A stretch of 64,000 nt of DNA from contig NC_049566.1 in NCBI RefSeq assembly GCF_013368755.1, positions 2,728,001 through 2,792,000 of the forward strand. The letters are read 5' to 3'. The stretch is from Talaromyces rugulosus. Lineage: Eukaryota > Ascomycota > Eurotiomycetes > Eurotiales > Trichocomaceae. The translations under genes and the position numbers were made by a program. Below are positions 22,650 to 35,170 of this stretch, in pieces. The notes under the pieces are model-generated. The model ran no database searches. It was not told the origin of the DNA and saw nothing but the letters and a program-made list of their open reading frames with translations. How positions within the stretch are numbered: position 1 is the stretch's first letter; each line of letters starts with the position of its first letter.

Positions 22650-25600
22650 TAGTTCTACATGGATATAGCTTACTATGTCTGAATATACGAACTAGCTTCG
22701 AAATTTTCAAAATCCTTGCAGTAATTTCCAAGCCCACGGAGCTTCTGAAAACTTCATCTCATTATTGGGCTTTTGTCGGGATTTCATGTTTTGGTATGAA
22801 TATACTTGCAATTATTTAATGCTAGACACGCTAGTATGTCAAATGGTCGATAAGGGCAGAGAGCAAGTACAAAAATCAACCTAGCTGCATATGCATTTCT
22901 ATAATTTGTCCCGGTCTTTCCCGTGAGCACAATCACCCAAATTATATCCATAGGGTCTAGTTGATAGGACCTTCACTCAACCCAAAAGAAAGCTTTGACT
23001 AGGACTGTCGAATTAAAGACCCGAGGATGTACACAATCGCCCCACTCTAGGGCCTGCAGAGGTCTGAGAGTAACGGAGATCGTCTGATATCTGCATATCA
23101 AGAGATCAAAGCACAAAAGAATAATAGCTCAACATAGCAGAGGAACCTTGCGCAAAATATTGAGAAGAGGAACTGGGTTTCTACCACGTAACTTGATTTC
23201 GATAGGATCACAAGCTCGTATGAATCCGCATTTAACAGAGCCAATTTATTCGGTTTTCAAACTATGTTTTGGGCTGGTCTCGCACGTCAGAAGGCTGTGA
23301 TAATAGTAAATAAATAATAAATAAGGGACTACCAGTACCACTGGTACTATCCGAAATAAGTAGTTCATACTTGGTTCTGTAGACCAGGGTTCATTATTGA
23401 TCAACGTAGGCTATCTTTATTACTTGCACTACGTAGTTATTGATCCTTGCGAGGGTCGTTACTAGTGATAATTAGTAGATCCTCGGTCTCGAGTCTCGAC
23501 TCCATGTGCCGACCGAGAGACCGTTGCTAGACAATAGTTGCATATCGCCAAGGTCTAGACTCTAGACTACTTTCTTGTTTACTCCAGTCTACGCTAGCAA
23601 ATTTTCATTTTTTTTTTTTTTGCCGTCAGACCGCTTTGGCTTCTGTACTTCAACTTGTGTACCCAGTAATCTAACTAGACAGCCATTATCACATGCAGCG
23701 AGCGGAACTAACTATGGATACACTATTGAATTATATTTCCGGGCAATCTTAGGTTCATCCTGTGGCTGTTCCCGAGGCTGCCGTCGCGTAAGCCAAAACC
23801 AATTACAATCAAAGCCGCGGACAACAGTGGATAGGTTCTTTTTTAAACATGGATAATGCATGACTTAGTGCATAGGATCTAATTTATGAGAATACTAATA
23901 TGTTCCACCGAGCAGATCTATTTTGGAAATTTCTAGCCAGATACGCTGCCGGATGGTGGAAGTTTATGTTACTACATGTAGTTTTGTTCCTGTTCAGCTA
24001 TGATTACTGCCTGCTAGAAAATTAGCACAGGCTCCTTGAGATCATTATTACTATTCAATACTACGTACCACAGGGCTCACTGACCATGTGGGTAAACCAA
24101 CACCGGGAGTTTCCCCGGAGATTATGGGTTGTCCCATAGTTCCGAGCCGTCGGTAGCCATTTTCGCCCACTGTCCCGGTATGCTCTTATGGGCTCCCTGG
24201 TACGTAGTATGACTTTATTCCATGTCGGTCCGCATCCATCAGACAGATGCCACATGGTGTAAGGCCTCGGAGAATAATATGACGAAAAGCGTGTCTTCGT
24301 CAATTGGTGCAGTATTGAACCAATACATGTAATTTACAACTAGTTTGTGTGAAGTGCGCATGCATAGATGTTGTGAAAAGTATGATATGTGCACTTACAC
24401 CAGATATATACCACTATATTGATATAAACCACTACACCCTGCCTCTTATCGACTTAGGTTCAGTTTATTTCGTCTAAAATCCCTGTGTCGGTTAAATACG
24501 TAACCGCGCGCGATCAATGCTGACACTACGAGTCCTAGTAGCCCATAATCCAAACCACATATAGCTAAAAGTAATTTATACCCCGGTCTACATTATTATT
24601 GTTGGAACGGAACTTTCTCCCTTTTCAAAAAGGAAGAACTCGCTTCGAAGTAGCCCATTGTATCGTCAAAGGTCGGCATTGATCACCCAATAATGACAAA
24701 CCCCGGCGCCGAACCAGAAAAGCTTACCCTGAACAAGAAATATAATACCCAGGGGATATAGTCCATATCATGCATGAAAATTGATGAAACCCCATGCTAG
24801 CACCATGTGTGTAAGCTATCGCCAACGGCTGCTAGCGACGGCCACCAGGTCGATCTCCGGCCATCCTTGCAGGAATGCTAATTAGTTATTAGTAACTACT
24901 TTCTTACCGAAAGGCCGCACAAATGTGGGCGCTTCAAAATGTTATTCTACTTCATTTTTCTATCTATTCATTTTCTCTCTCGTTGGAATTGTTCTCCCAC
25001 AATTAAACCGAAATCCGAGTCCCGACTTCAAGGCTTGTTTTGGGGGAACGGGTACGTTTCGTGCTATGAAACCTCGTAATAATAAGGACGAGGGAATTCT
25101 GTTGCACAGCAGTAATAATGTCTTAGACCTCCAATTAGAGCTTTAATTCCCAAAGTGACGGCATCTTGGCACCGGTCTGGTTCTCATCACTAGTATATTA
25201 TTACTTCTGTTATCATTTTTGGGTACTTTACGTACCCCTAAGGGGAATTCTCGGAAGACACTGGCCAGTAACTTTCTAGAACATAGACAACGCCCTGGAT
25301 CATATTCCTGCAAGAATCAATCTCCACTTTATAATAATCGTACTGCTTTTGTATGGCATAGATGCCGATGAGCCGCGATCTAGGTCGTCATGTTGTTTCT
25401 TGGTTCTTGGTTTTGGTTTTTGTTTTTTTTTGTTTTTTTTTTACAAGTATCCTTCCTGAGAAAATTTTTTTATATTGGTAGGATCATATATAATGCAACC
25501 GAAATTCCTCTCTGTTAACCCGATCATGGAAATGCCTTTCTCTCTCACCTAGCTGTCTCTCTTCTAAGAAAGATTACATCACATGTGCAATTAATACCTA

Positions 25601-28600
25601 TAGGCAATTGAAGGTTAGTTTTCTTCCAACATTGTTTGTATAACGCCGATATTAGTTGTTTACTGACATTGAGGTCTAGCATAAATTCTACACGAGCAAA
25701 AGATTTGCATAAAAAAAAGAAAAAAAAAAAAAGCAAAACAAAAACCGACGCCATACGAGATGTGCCACTATTTCAAAAACATCTATGTTTATACGGGATG
25801 CCGCGATCCGAGCGGACACTTTCACAGAATCGCACTAGATGGACAGGATAGTAGCCTAGGCCGATGTCACGATAGCCCTCATGAGAGAATTGTTGTCGAA
25901 GTCGGTGTGTGCCGTCTGTGCTGTCGGTGACGACGCATGGGCACGTTACATCATCTTCTCCAAATTGCAGTCAGATCTTTTTTTAACTGCCGTTTTATCT
26001 GATTCCTTCCCTGGCTTGGCGTTTAGAGGGGGAATGAAGGAGAACAGCAGTGCAACGAAAAGCACGCTTGCTTCCCAGCCTGTTACGAATCGTTCTTAGT
26101 GGTTGTCGGTTTTTGAAGAATACCCCTGCTCTATGTTTGTGCTCTTATCACTTCTTGATCGATGGCTGTTCATTGTTGGCGTTTTGGCGAATTTTTTCTA
26201 TGGGTTAGCTTCTGAATACCAAAGCCAAAATGGTTTACATCTGTACTCTTGCATATTATTGATCAATGCTCTTGGCTAGGCAACAACACTGTGGTGACAC
26301 CGTTCCGTTCCGTTCCTGTGCTGATGCTTATTCTTTCCATCTGGGCGCATTCGGCGCATTATTGTTGGGCGGATTAATTTCATTAAGGTTTTCATTGGAA
26401 TTAGCCCTATAGTCCACGATCTTCACGCGTGGGCCCGACTACTTTCAAATAAGCCCGAATACGACTTGCAAGTTTTGGGACACCGGTGTTGCATTTCCGG
26501 CCAATAAAGCCGTGTCCACTGGGCGATTACAACAGATCTTCAACAATAATGAACTCAGTGAAGTAGCAGAAGTACCCTGCTGGCTATCCTATCTCCTACT
26601 TTCCCCTTGCCCCCCTCTTTTGCTTTTGTCCCTCGGGTGTACCGAGAGGCTCCGTGCGCCGATTGCGTCAAGGCGGGCCAGGACTAGGGCCTCTTTAGGA
26701 CGAAACAAGTAGTAGCCCTGTCTTGCTAGTACATGATATAGTTGCAACTTGTCAAATGGGACGACAGACCGTTACGCCGAGGCCTTGATTGAGTCATTGA
26801 CTGGAGATCCGGAAATGGAGCACGACATCCCGCTCGGTCAGCGTATCACTGATCAGGGTTCGAGAAGCAAATCACCCGCGACCACCATGGCCGTGGCCGT
26901 GGCCCTAGTTAGGCGGCAGTTCTCTTCCGAAAAAGGCCTGTGCTACGGGACCGGCGCGGTGAGAGACGGTGAGGCTGTTGGTCGTCTCGATCCGCTAATG
27001 TATCATGATGTTGTAGACCGGGCGAGTAAGTAGTGACTGGCGCGTACAACCTTGGCCAGTTGCTTGCTGGTGCTACTTCTATTTGCAGTAAGCGCGTGGT
27101 ACTGCGACAAAGCAAGACATACCAACAAGGATGACAAGTCATAGCATAGTCATAGTAATAGTAGTATGTAATGATGATGATACTAATAACAATAATGTCG
27201 AATTGGTCCATGGAAACGGGCTCGGGGCTCCACCCGCTCCCGCGCACACTCTCCACTCTCCACCTTTCTTCAGCTTCTAAAAAGCTCTTCCAGAACGCCT
27301 CATCTGTTCGCCCCCGGCGCCGTTGATGTGGAAAAAGTTTCCCCGGCGAATACCTCTTCCAGTATGTATGTACTTCTGACCAGGTGCCATCCACCTACGT
27401 AGGTAAATACACACGTTGTTTTGGCCTTGCTGATTCTTCGTTCCGCTGCGTATATCCGCTATGAAGCCTAGTGAAGCGCTCGCCGCTTCATCTGGGATCA
27501 ACCTTTTACGAACTTCGGTCGGTCCTACGGATACAATCTCTTGAGCGGACTCTAGAGACTCTATACGATATGAATTACAACCTTGAACCGTGTCGCTTTT
27601 GTGGGCCTAAAACGGGCCGTTCCAGAAACCGGAGGCCTTTTTTTTTTCCCGCCCGCCGATCTCTGTGTCATAGACGCTGATATCATATGGCGGTCAAGTC
27701 CCAGACAGGGTTTATTTTATTATATTACTATTATTATTTTCCTCTCAAATCCAATTTCATGCCGGACATACGTCTTAATATTACTTGACATGCGTATTCC
27801 CGTACTGGTGACGTTGCCAATCGGGTCACCTGCCGGCCATAACATTTCGATATCCAACCAATATGGCTTCATGGAATCAATGGCAAGGGAGGGGCAGGGC
27901 TACTTGTGGGCTACCACACTGGCATTATAGTGCCCGGCAGATTTATATCTGCGCCGCCATTCCCGCGCTGTATGGGTGTATCGAGACACCTGCAGTATTT
28001 AGCTATGTTGTGGCTGTAAACGTGGACGTTGGTTGGCGACCAGGTCCGTGCTAAGATCTAAATATGCCAGGGAATGCTGCTATCTTCGCTTATGCCGTTT
28101 CTGCATCATTAGTACGGACGGATATCACGGAGATAACCCGCTATGGGACATCTCGAGCATTGCGCTCCTCTATTTAGTTGTCTTCGAAATTGTAGGAAGT
28201 AGTAATCCCAATCTATATATATATATAATCCTTCGCATCCTACGATTGATTTAGTCCGATTGATAACGCCCCGGATGCGGTGTGTTTGTTCCGGTATGCA
28301 CCCACCAACTTAGTGGCCCCCTTAATTTCTTCCGCTTGACCCATGCAGCCACCCTAGATCTAAAGTATAATTGATTAATTATTTGCTTCCTGCTCACCTA
28401 ACACTGGGCCAGCAGGGATAATGCTATAAACTATCGCTTTCGTTCACGAAGGATACCGGTCATATCGACTGGTGAGTGCAACCATACCTGGGCTGTGGGC
28501 AGATCCGTTACTCGTAATTATCCTGTCTTCTAGTTATTTCCCTGGATATTAGCATGCAAATATATCAGTACATGTTAATAGTAGCAACCGTATAAAGGAG

Positions 28601-29086
28601 AAGTATTGACTGCTACTTTCATCGAGTCGATCCGTTAGGGTACCGTTCAATCACGTGGGTTCTTTCCATGACAACATCAGTCGATGCTTTCCTTTTCTTA
28701 CTACTATTGAATGCTTTACGGTACGAAAAAATACTTAAGGTTTAATTCAGTGTTAACAATACTCCTTATTGTCGTGTGTACCAAGTCAATACTTTTTACT
28801 AGATCGTTAGTTAACATTTGGAAGATACTGTTGGCACCTGCATATACTATATTTTGATTGCCTAAGCTACTTTTCGTCCTTTCGTGCAGCTGCCAAAGGA
28901 TATTATTACTACTAGTCTCCAAATAATAATTAGGCGATTAATTGATATATCAATTGATGAAACCAAGTGGTATAAATAAAGATAGAAATAGATATATGTA
29001 GCTATCGTACACAATATCCAACGTAGGTATTAGCACTTGAGGACCTGCTCTAATGCCTTTTAATAGAAAATAGATAGTAAGCCCTG
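22650..29086. other. 6.4-kb AT-rich gene-poor region
   Basis: Longest stretch without a supportable gene. Open frames are all under about 160 codons, are mostly low-complexity and show no domain; the longest (minus strand, about 26909-27394) contains runs such as IIIITYYYYYDY and looks translated from non-coding DNA. Long A and T homopolymers occur at about 23607-23620, 25420-25442 and 25710-25735. I found no terminal repeats, transposase or reverse transcriptase motifs and no tRNA. It may be decayed repeat DNA or regulatory/heterochromatic spacer. Confidence 0.5.
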
Positions 29087-30365
29087 CTAATTTAGCATCA
29101 ACCTGTTTAGAACTGAGCTCCGAATCCTTCTCTTTTTCGGACTCGACAGTCCCATATCTACTTCTTCCCCGGGATGCTGTCTAAAAACTGATAGCGTTGA
29201 TACAGATGATTGTCTGTGTCTTGGTTTTTCCCGCTGCATAGTTTTTCTGTTTCCTGATGGGCTTGAATGGGAAAATTTACTAGCGTTCTGTTCGTTTATG
29301 GATTCGATTCGTGGCGGTTTGCTTTTTCGCTGCTGCTGCTGCTGCTGTTGCTGGCGTTGCTTTTGATAATGAGCCCAACTTCCGATGTTTCTGATTCTGG
29401 ATTGATCACTGTCTCGCGTTGACGTTGTATCTGTCTTGTACGACGTCGATGATGGTTCCGGAGTTTGTGGGGGTGAGATGAATTGGTTGCTATACTGAAT
29501 GTAGTATGACGGAATTGTTACCCTGTACGAGGACTCGCGGTTTTCTGGGATTATAGCCGGAGAACTACGGGGTGTGGTGTGTGGTGGGGTATTGAATGAA
29601 ATGCTTCCTGTGCTCCATGATACACGTGGTTCTCTCGCTCTCGGGTTTTGTTGGGCTTGGTTCTCCAGAGGTATGGCGTTCTGGTCCACGTTTTTATCGT
29701 GTGTGTCAGAAGTAAATAGCCTCTTCAGGGACCCCCATAGATTTCCCAGAACTGTTGTATTGTTGTTTTCGTCGTGTTTATCCGAAGTTTCCCTCATATA
29801 CCAGTTCTGGTGCGTCTCGTGTCCTCTGGAAGCAGGATCTGGCTCCTGATTTCCCTGTTCTTCTCCAGGTCGAGATCTCGTAAAAACACGAGTATAGAGT
29901 AACTTCCACATTCCCGGGCCGTATTTCCGTCGTAGTATTAGAAACGCCAGTAACAGCAGCCCTAACAGTACGAGTCCCACTATACACGACACATTTTGTT
30001 AGTATAGTGACAGTAGTCTGCTGGGAAAAAAAAAACAAAGGATGTCACTGAATCTTACCAGTCAAACCAACAACCAACCCGTTCTTGGCGCCTCCACTCA
30101 TCTTAGAGGATGTGGCATCGTAAGTATATGCACTCGGAATGAGAGTCGGAGATGGACTTGGATTTGCATTTGACGACTGGACAACGCCCGTGGACATGGG
30201 ATTATTGTTGTTGTCGACTGTGTTTGGCTGCTGGGTTCTCTCGTGCGGAGTCGAGGTGAATGTAACTATGAGATTATATTCGGTGGCAGATGTGAGAGAC
30301 CGTGATGGCATATTCTCATATGCCGTTGTTTGAAAAGGCTTCGAGTGTTGTGTGTTGATATCCAT
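29087..30365 (-). CDS. Single-pass membrane protein with Ser/Thr-rich N-terminus and polyQ tail
   Basis: Minus-strand exons 30365-30059 and 29979-29087 give 399 residues. The N-terminal 90 residues are rich in Ser, Thr, Asn and Pro (NANPSPSPTLIPSAYTYD), followed by SSKMSGGAKNGLVVGL and one strong membrane segment (GLVLLGLLLLAFLILRRK) at about residues 98-120, split by the intron. The C-terminal 275 residues are hydrophilic, Ser/Pro/Arg-rich, with an 8-Gln run (QRQQQQQQQQRK) and a basic end. The 'SGG-x-GxxxG, TM, RRK' arrangement is common in fungal wall-sensor-like membrane proteins, but there is no WSC or cysteine domain and no clear signal peptide. Function unknown. Confidence 0.65.
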
Positions 30366-31296
30366 CTTATTGTTCGTTTTCCTCAAGTATACGACTGGTT
30401 CTGTTTTGTGGCAAACAGTTCGTATACACCGCCGTTATACGATGGATTAATAGAAAACTGCGATAAGAGGTTTCAGGATTAAGCAGTCAGAAAAAAATGT
30501 TGGAGGGTAGTTTGTGAAGAAACAAATAATATAATGCCGGCATGAAGCAGGTGTGGGCCCCTTGGTTTTGGGATTTGCTTCGAAAACAATAAGCTTTGAG
30601 TAGATTTGCCAACTTTTTAGTGGTCAAAGGAGGTGGCTTTTATTCAAAGTGCATTGTTATAAATTTACAGCTAATAATAACACAAAACTCCTGAAAGAAA
30701 GTTCGCCGTTGCTATTGATTAATAAATTGGAAGGATTGGTGTCATGTTCCACATATACAAAGAAAAACATGTGTCAAAAAAAAATCTTTGTTTGGTTTTA
30801 TTACCAGATATGGTACCGTCCCAACTGTATTGATTATCTCGTTTCTTCAAAGAAAAGAGTGCTTTCTTTTTTGGTGTTGAAAACCTGCCTCCAGCAATCC
30901 GTTGCCACCAGGATGTCCTAGTTTAGGCTACGCCGAACAAAGCTGAGGCTGATGTTAGATGCCTACCAAACCGAACTTTTACTGTTTGCTATTTGAAGTG
31001 GGATTTGATCTTTGATATGTAGACCGTCGAGATTTTTAGAACAAACATCTCGTATATTTTGATCGTACCCGTATCACTGAAGTGAAGGAATAGGTGCCAT
31101 TTGTACTCCGAGTTAAGTTTGAGGAGAATGCTTGTTGTTTTCTACACTGGGTACGACCACAATGTAGCTGGAGTTCATTATGCCTTGATATGTTATGGAA
31201 ATCCACGGTCTTACCTAAAGCAAAAAGCGGTCTCAGATTGGGAATCGGTGACTGTTTTTAGATACCCGAGACTGGGACACGTTGGACCAAGGGAGT
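30366..31296. other. Intergenic region, no gene seen
   Basis: AT-rich spacer of about 930 bases between the membrane-protein start and the RCC1-like gene's stop. Short open frames show no recognisable content. Confidence 0.35.
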
Positions 31297-32905
31297 TTAG
31301 TTGTTATTGACTTGTGGCTGGCTCAGGCCCGCCACAATGCTAAACTGTCCGCCGGCGGTAGCTGAAACCAGACGTTTCCCAGTCACATGCTTGTTACCGA
31401 GAAGAGTCGGTTCCTCAATTTCGTCATCAGTCGTGTGTCCCGCTTGATGTTGAGTATTGAATCCCCAACTGTATGCCTTTCCGTCCTTGGTAATAGCAAA
31501 AGAATGATCTGTGCCCGCTGTGATAAAAGCGATATCTTGAATGCCTAAGGGAGTTGGGGTCTTCAAAATTCGTGGTTTCCCATAAGTATCGTATATTATT
31601 TCAGACGGTGGGATCTCAGTAGCGACAAGGCCTAGAGCCTTGTTATCGATGCGTCCCCAGGTCAAGCATTGACCCTGGTTGGTCAACGCCAGACTGTGAT
31701 CTTTCCACCAAATACTGTGGTGATTTTTGCCTCTTTCCCAAGACTTGGAACTTCAGTAGGATAAAGGACCGTAGCATCACTCTGACCAGCGCTTTTGGAA
31801 ATTCCAGTTTGCCCAAAGTTGTTTGATCCCCAAGCGTATACCTTTCCATTTTTCCGGATGGCAAATGAATGATACAGCCCAGCACCGACATCGACAATAT
31901 CACGAAGGGCACATTGCCCTGGAATAAGCCATGGGAGGTCATGCGAGGGGCCAGCTGCACGCCTACCGAGATGAAAACGCCTGCCGAGCTGGCCTTGCTT
32001 CTCAGAGCCCCAGGCGAAAACAGTCCCATCTAATGTAAGCGCCAGAACATGTTGCGCTCCAGCTGCAAGTTTTGTGGCGCGAGGCACGCCAGAGATCAAC
32101 ATAGGAGTGGATTGTATATCTGTTTCAGGAGAGAAGCCAATGCGGCCATTATTGCCCTGTCAAGCAATTCGTTAGTTTGAATCAAGTCAATTTAGCACCA
32201 GGATATTCTTACCCTGAACGTACCCCAGCCGTACACCAGGCCATCTCTAGTCAAGGCAAATGTTGCGCTGTCTGTTGCAACTAGCTGGGTGAAGATCGTC
32301 CCATCTGGAAAATGCGAAGGATCTACGGGAATTGGAGTGGCTTCTTTGAGGTTAAGCTCAACTTCATCATCATCTGAGTCCTCATCTCCGCCAGGGTCAC
32401 TTGTAGCATCTATCGGTGTTTTCTTGGTGTTCTCTTTCGTATCACGGCCCAATGTACTCTCATCGTTAACCCCCCAAGTAAGGATTTGATTGTCGTGTGT
32501 TAATGCCACAGAGTGCACTCCATCCACAGCAATTTGAACAACACCGACGGTCTCCGATGGCAGTTTTGGGTTGAGAACTGGGCGCGGTATCTCGGATTTT
32601 TTTGTCGCGTCTCCTAGACCAAGCTCGCCGTAGCAATTGGTCCCAAACACATAAACGTCTAATCGCTGATTCGGGACGCTATTCAGAGAAGATTCTGGGG
32701 AGCTTATTAGCAAGTCAACCCACCATCCAAGGCGCATGGAGTTGTCACCTTTCTGGCGCTTGCGGCTCACTGCTGTTTCCGTTGGCAATGGAGCTTTCCT
32801 TTTCTGTCCAGCAGTTACAGCAGTTTTCCGATCAGGCTTAGGCAAATGGACATGCTGGGCGCCACGCTTGGGCTTAGCCGTGATATTTTGACGTTTGAGA
32901 GGCAT
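31297..32905 (-). pseudogene. RCC1-repeat Ran guanine-nucleotide exchange factor, apparent 1-base frameshift
   Basis: RCC1/Pim1 loads GTP on Ran at chromatin for nuclear transport and spindle assembly (family knowledge). Minus-strand exon 1 is 32905-32213 (231 codons, basic N-terminus with PKRGAQHVHLPKP and SRKRQKG), exon 2 is 32156-31297. RCC1 repeats are plain: DVYVFGTNCYGELGLG, ILTWGVNDESTLGR, VYGWGTFRGNNGRIGF, VFAWGSEKQGQLGR, VYAWGSNNFGQTGI, CLTWGRIDNKALGL and AYSWGFNTQHQAGH. Around 31699-31705 the frame breaks: one frame stops soon after VFGGK, the other resumes exactly at DHSLALTNQG. Exon lengths sum to one base short of a codon multiple. An intron there would be only about 15 bases, so I read this as a missing base, either a sequence error or a real lesion. 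If it is an error the gene is an ordinary essential RanGEF of about 517 residues, hence the uncertain pseudogene label. Confidence 0.75.
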
Positions 32906-33681
32906 CAACTTCCTGATAATAGGAAGATATCCTGGTTGAAAGAGGATGTGGTTGTCAGGATCTAAGAAAAGTCGCGTCGGGAGGTGTTATGTATTAACCC
33001 CTGTACGGACGGGCGCGTCAAATCTTGCTTCTAGTCACTGCTGACTTAAAAGTTAGCACTGAATTCCCATGGAGTAAGCAAATATGGACAGACAATCTTT
33101 TTTTGTACCATTCACAACAATTAATTAAATACAATAAAGAGTTAGAAATCCAGACTGGTAATCTTGATTTCGCACCGGAACATAACCCTGACAAATGACT
33201 GGTAGATGACAGAAGCTTACAAAAGAGAGGGAGGGAGGGAGAGTGAGAGATGACATTGCATTTATGAGTTTAGTAGAGACTAATATGTGTCTCGTAACAC
33301 CGACACATGTTACGTCTACGTGAAAGATGTTTTCGGTGGCCATGATACCTACATGGACTTATCCTAAGAAGCAATCAATAGCATCGGTACTTGAGTACCT
33401 GACATATCGATCTGTAGACTTAAACACAATCCCAGTTTGTATGCGCCGTAATACATGCTGTCCTAAAAATACATCGAGTATGTACTGTCTTACACCGTAT
33501 GTAAGACAAGACACAAGAGAGCATCGAAAAACCAGTGACTCCCAGAAAATTGCCCATAGATGTTGTAATCTCGCTTCCTACTCAGCGATAAATCTTCACA
33601 GGGTAGCAAAGAATAACCCATGTCCTTCAGATTCCAATGCATCGGCCACAAATCTAGTCCTCACGAGCGTCGTTTCATTTT
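32906..33681. other. Intergenic region, no gene seen
   Basis: Spacer of about 780 bases with a short GGGA-rich tract (GAGGGAGGGAGGGAGAG) at about 33229-33245. No coding exon supported. Confidence 0.35.
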
Positions 33682-34243
33682 CTAAGAGCTTCCAGAGTCT
33701 TGGCCTCCGATAGAGTCCGCCAAACTGGACTTTTCCAAGTTCCACTCAACTTTGCCGGGCACATGGTTGATCTCCTCCAATTTATTACCGAGCTTGACAA
33801 CGGAAAACCGGATCATTCGCGGGTCGAGGGAGAGTGTTCGGCGAACGGCAGACTGGACGGGGCCAGATGAATCAAAGCGCATGATGAAGTGCCAGCCTTC
33901 AGAATAACGGGCTTGATGTTTTGTCGTGGGTTTGGGCAGCGTGAAGGTTCCCCAGTTTGTGTAGCCGCGGACTACGCCGCCGGAGCGGAGCACTTGAGCA
34001 CCGGCATTTCTTGCAATCCTAATTAGAAATGGTGATGCGATTAGTCGAGAAGCAGCCAATTTGAAGAGGCAGATGGTGGGTGGAATGAATCTGGGTGGTC
34101 TGGATGGTCTGGATGGGATCCAACGTACTCCTTAACCTCCTTGAGGCTGCCGGGTCGCACCTGGATAATTCCAAGATTAGTATTTCCATCACACCGATGG
34201 AAAGAACAAAAGCACGTACAATGGCAATGAGCTCGTATAACAT
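33682..34243 (-). CDS. mrp17: Mitochondrial small ribosomal subunit protein bS6m
   Basis: Homologue of bacterial ribosomal protein S6 (yeast Mrp17), part of the mitoribosomal small subunit. Minus-strand exons 34243-34220 (24 bases), 34160-34129 (32 bases) and 34018-33682 give 130 residues in frame. It opens MLYELIAIVRPGS, the S6 first strand, and continues with ARNAGAQVLRSGGVVRGYTNWG, where bacterial S6 has its GG-V/I-R/K-xx-xxWG element. It also has HFIMRFDSSGPVQSAVRRTL and DPRMIRFSVVKLG, as in S6 proteins. No long presequence is present, which is usual for Mrp17. It is divergent to the glycine cleavage H protein gene and shares a 270-base promoter with it. Confidence 0.9.
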
Positions 34244-34513
34244 GTCGGCCAACGCGGGATTGTGTTGTGTGTCTTGAGATTGTATATTGTTGCGACAAGG
34301 ACTAAATTCTTTCTGGCGCAAGAACCTCCGCGGGCTGCTTATCTCGGGCGGCCGGTCTTGGCATTGCGGAGCCCGACAAGCTGCTGCACATGAAGCTCTC
34401 CGCAGCTTTTTTATCTTTCCTCCGGCCGACCGTCTCCTCTCAACTCCCCCGCTCCATCAACCTTTCTTTTTTGTTGCATTACTTGCCCGGAAGGAAAATC
34501 TACACTCTTCACC
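34244..34513. promoter_or_regulatory. Bidirectional promoter of two mitochondrial-protein genes
   Basis: Only 270 bases separate the start codons of the divergent bS6m and H-protein genes, so they must share promoter DNA. The plus-strand side is pyrimidine-rich (TTTATCTTTCCTCC, TCTCCTCTC), typical of fungal initiation regions. Confidence 0.5.
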
Positions 34514-35170
34514 ATGTCTCTCGCCGCAGTCACTCGCCCATTGGCATCTCGAATGCTCTCCCAGCGCCTGCCACTGGCCGCTGCTTCTCGCCGCGCTGTT
34601 CCCGCTTTCCCGCGGGGAAGCATCAGGTCCTTTTCGCGAACCTCACAATGTGCGTCCACCAGAAGCGAACCTCGATATCTTTGGTTCAGAGACTAATACT
34701 GAGTCGTAGGGGAAATCAAAAAGTACACGGAATCCCACGAATGGATTGAACTCGCCGACGATGGTACCGGTAAGTATCTATGACATCAACGTCATAGACT
34801 CCTTTCCTTGTCTGCAGAATCTTTACTAACCCTGGTTTTTTTTCTCTTTTCAGCAACCATTGGAATCACCGAATATGCGGCCAAGTCCCTCGGCGACGTC
34901 GTCTACGTGGAATTGCCCGAACTCGAGCTTGAAGTCAGCGCTGGCGAGCCCGTCGGCGCCGTCGAGTCGGTCAAGTCTGCCTCCGACGTCTTGACCCCGG
35001 TCTCCGGAAAGATCATCCAAGGAAACGAGGTGCTGAGTGACAATCCCAAGACAATCAACGCCAGCCCCGAGGCTGAGGGCTGGATTGCCAAGATCGAGGT
35101 CAACGACCCCAGTGAACTAGACGCTTTGTTGGACAAGCAGGCTTATTTGGAGACTACGGGCGAATCCTAA
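34514..35170 (+). CDS. gcvH: Glycine cleavage system H protein, mitochondrial
   Basis: Lipoyl-carrying shuttle protein of the glycine decarboxylase complex in the mitochondrial matrix (yeast Gcv3). Exons 34514-34649, 34710-34769 and 34854-35170 give 170 residues. The first 40 residues form an Arg/Ser/Ala-rich presequence (RPLASRMLSQRLP, RRAVPAF, SIRSFSR) without acidic residues. The mature domain starts about WEIKKYTESHEWIEL and continues with IGITEYAAKSLGDVVYVELP. The lipoylated Lys is Lys106 in GAVESVKSASD. The C-terminal SPEAEGWIAKIEV is also characteristic. Length is normal for the family. Confidence 0.95.

Noticed and set aside
23480..23530. Inverted CGGTCTC/GAGACCG repeats as transposon ends
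   Set aside because: Short, imperfect and without a transposase or target-site duplication nearby.
26909..27394. 161-codon minus-strand open frame in the gene-poor region
   Set aside because: Composition is that of translated AT-rich spacer (runs of Ile and Tyr), no ATG-linked domain, and no splice partners.
31681..31720. Very short intron to explain the RCC1 frame change
   Set aside because: The only GT-AG pair would give about 15 bases, below any workable intron; a missing base is simpler.
32690..32735. Possible 29-base intron in exon 1 of the RCC1-like gene
   Set aside because: Too short for a spliceosomal intron and removal would break a frame that is continuous without it.
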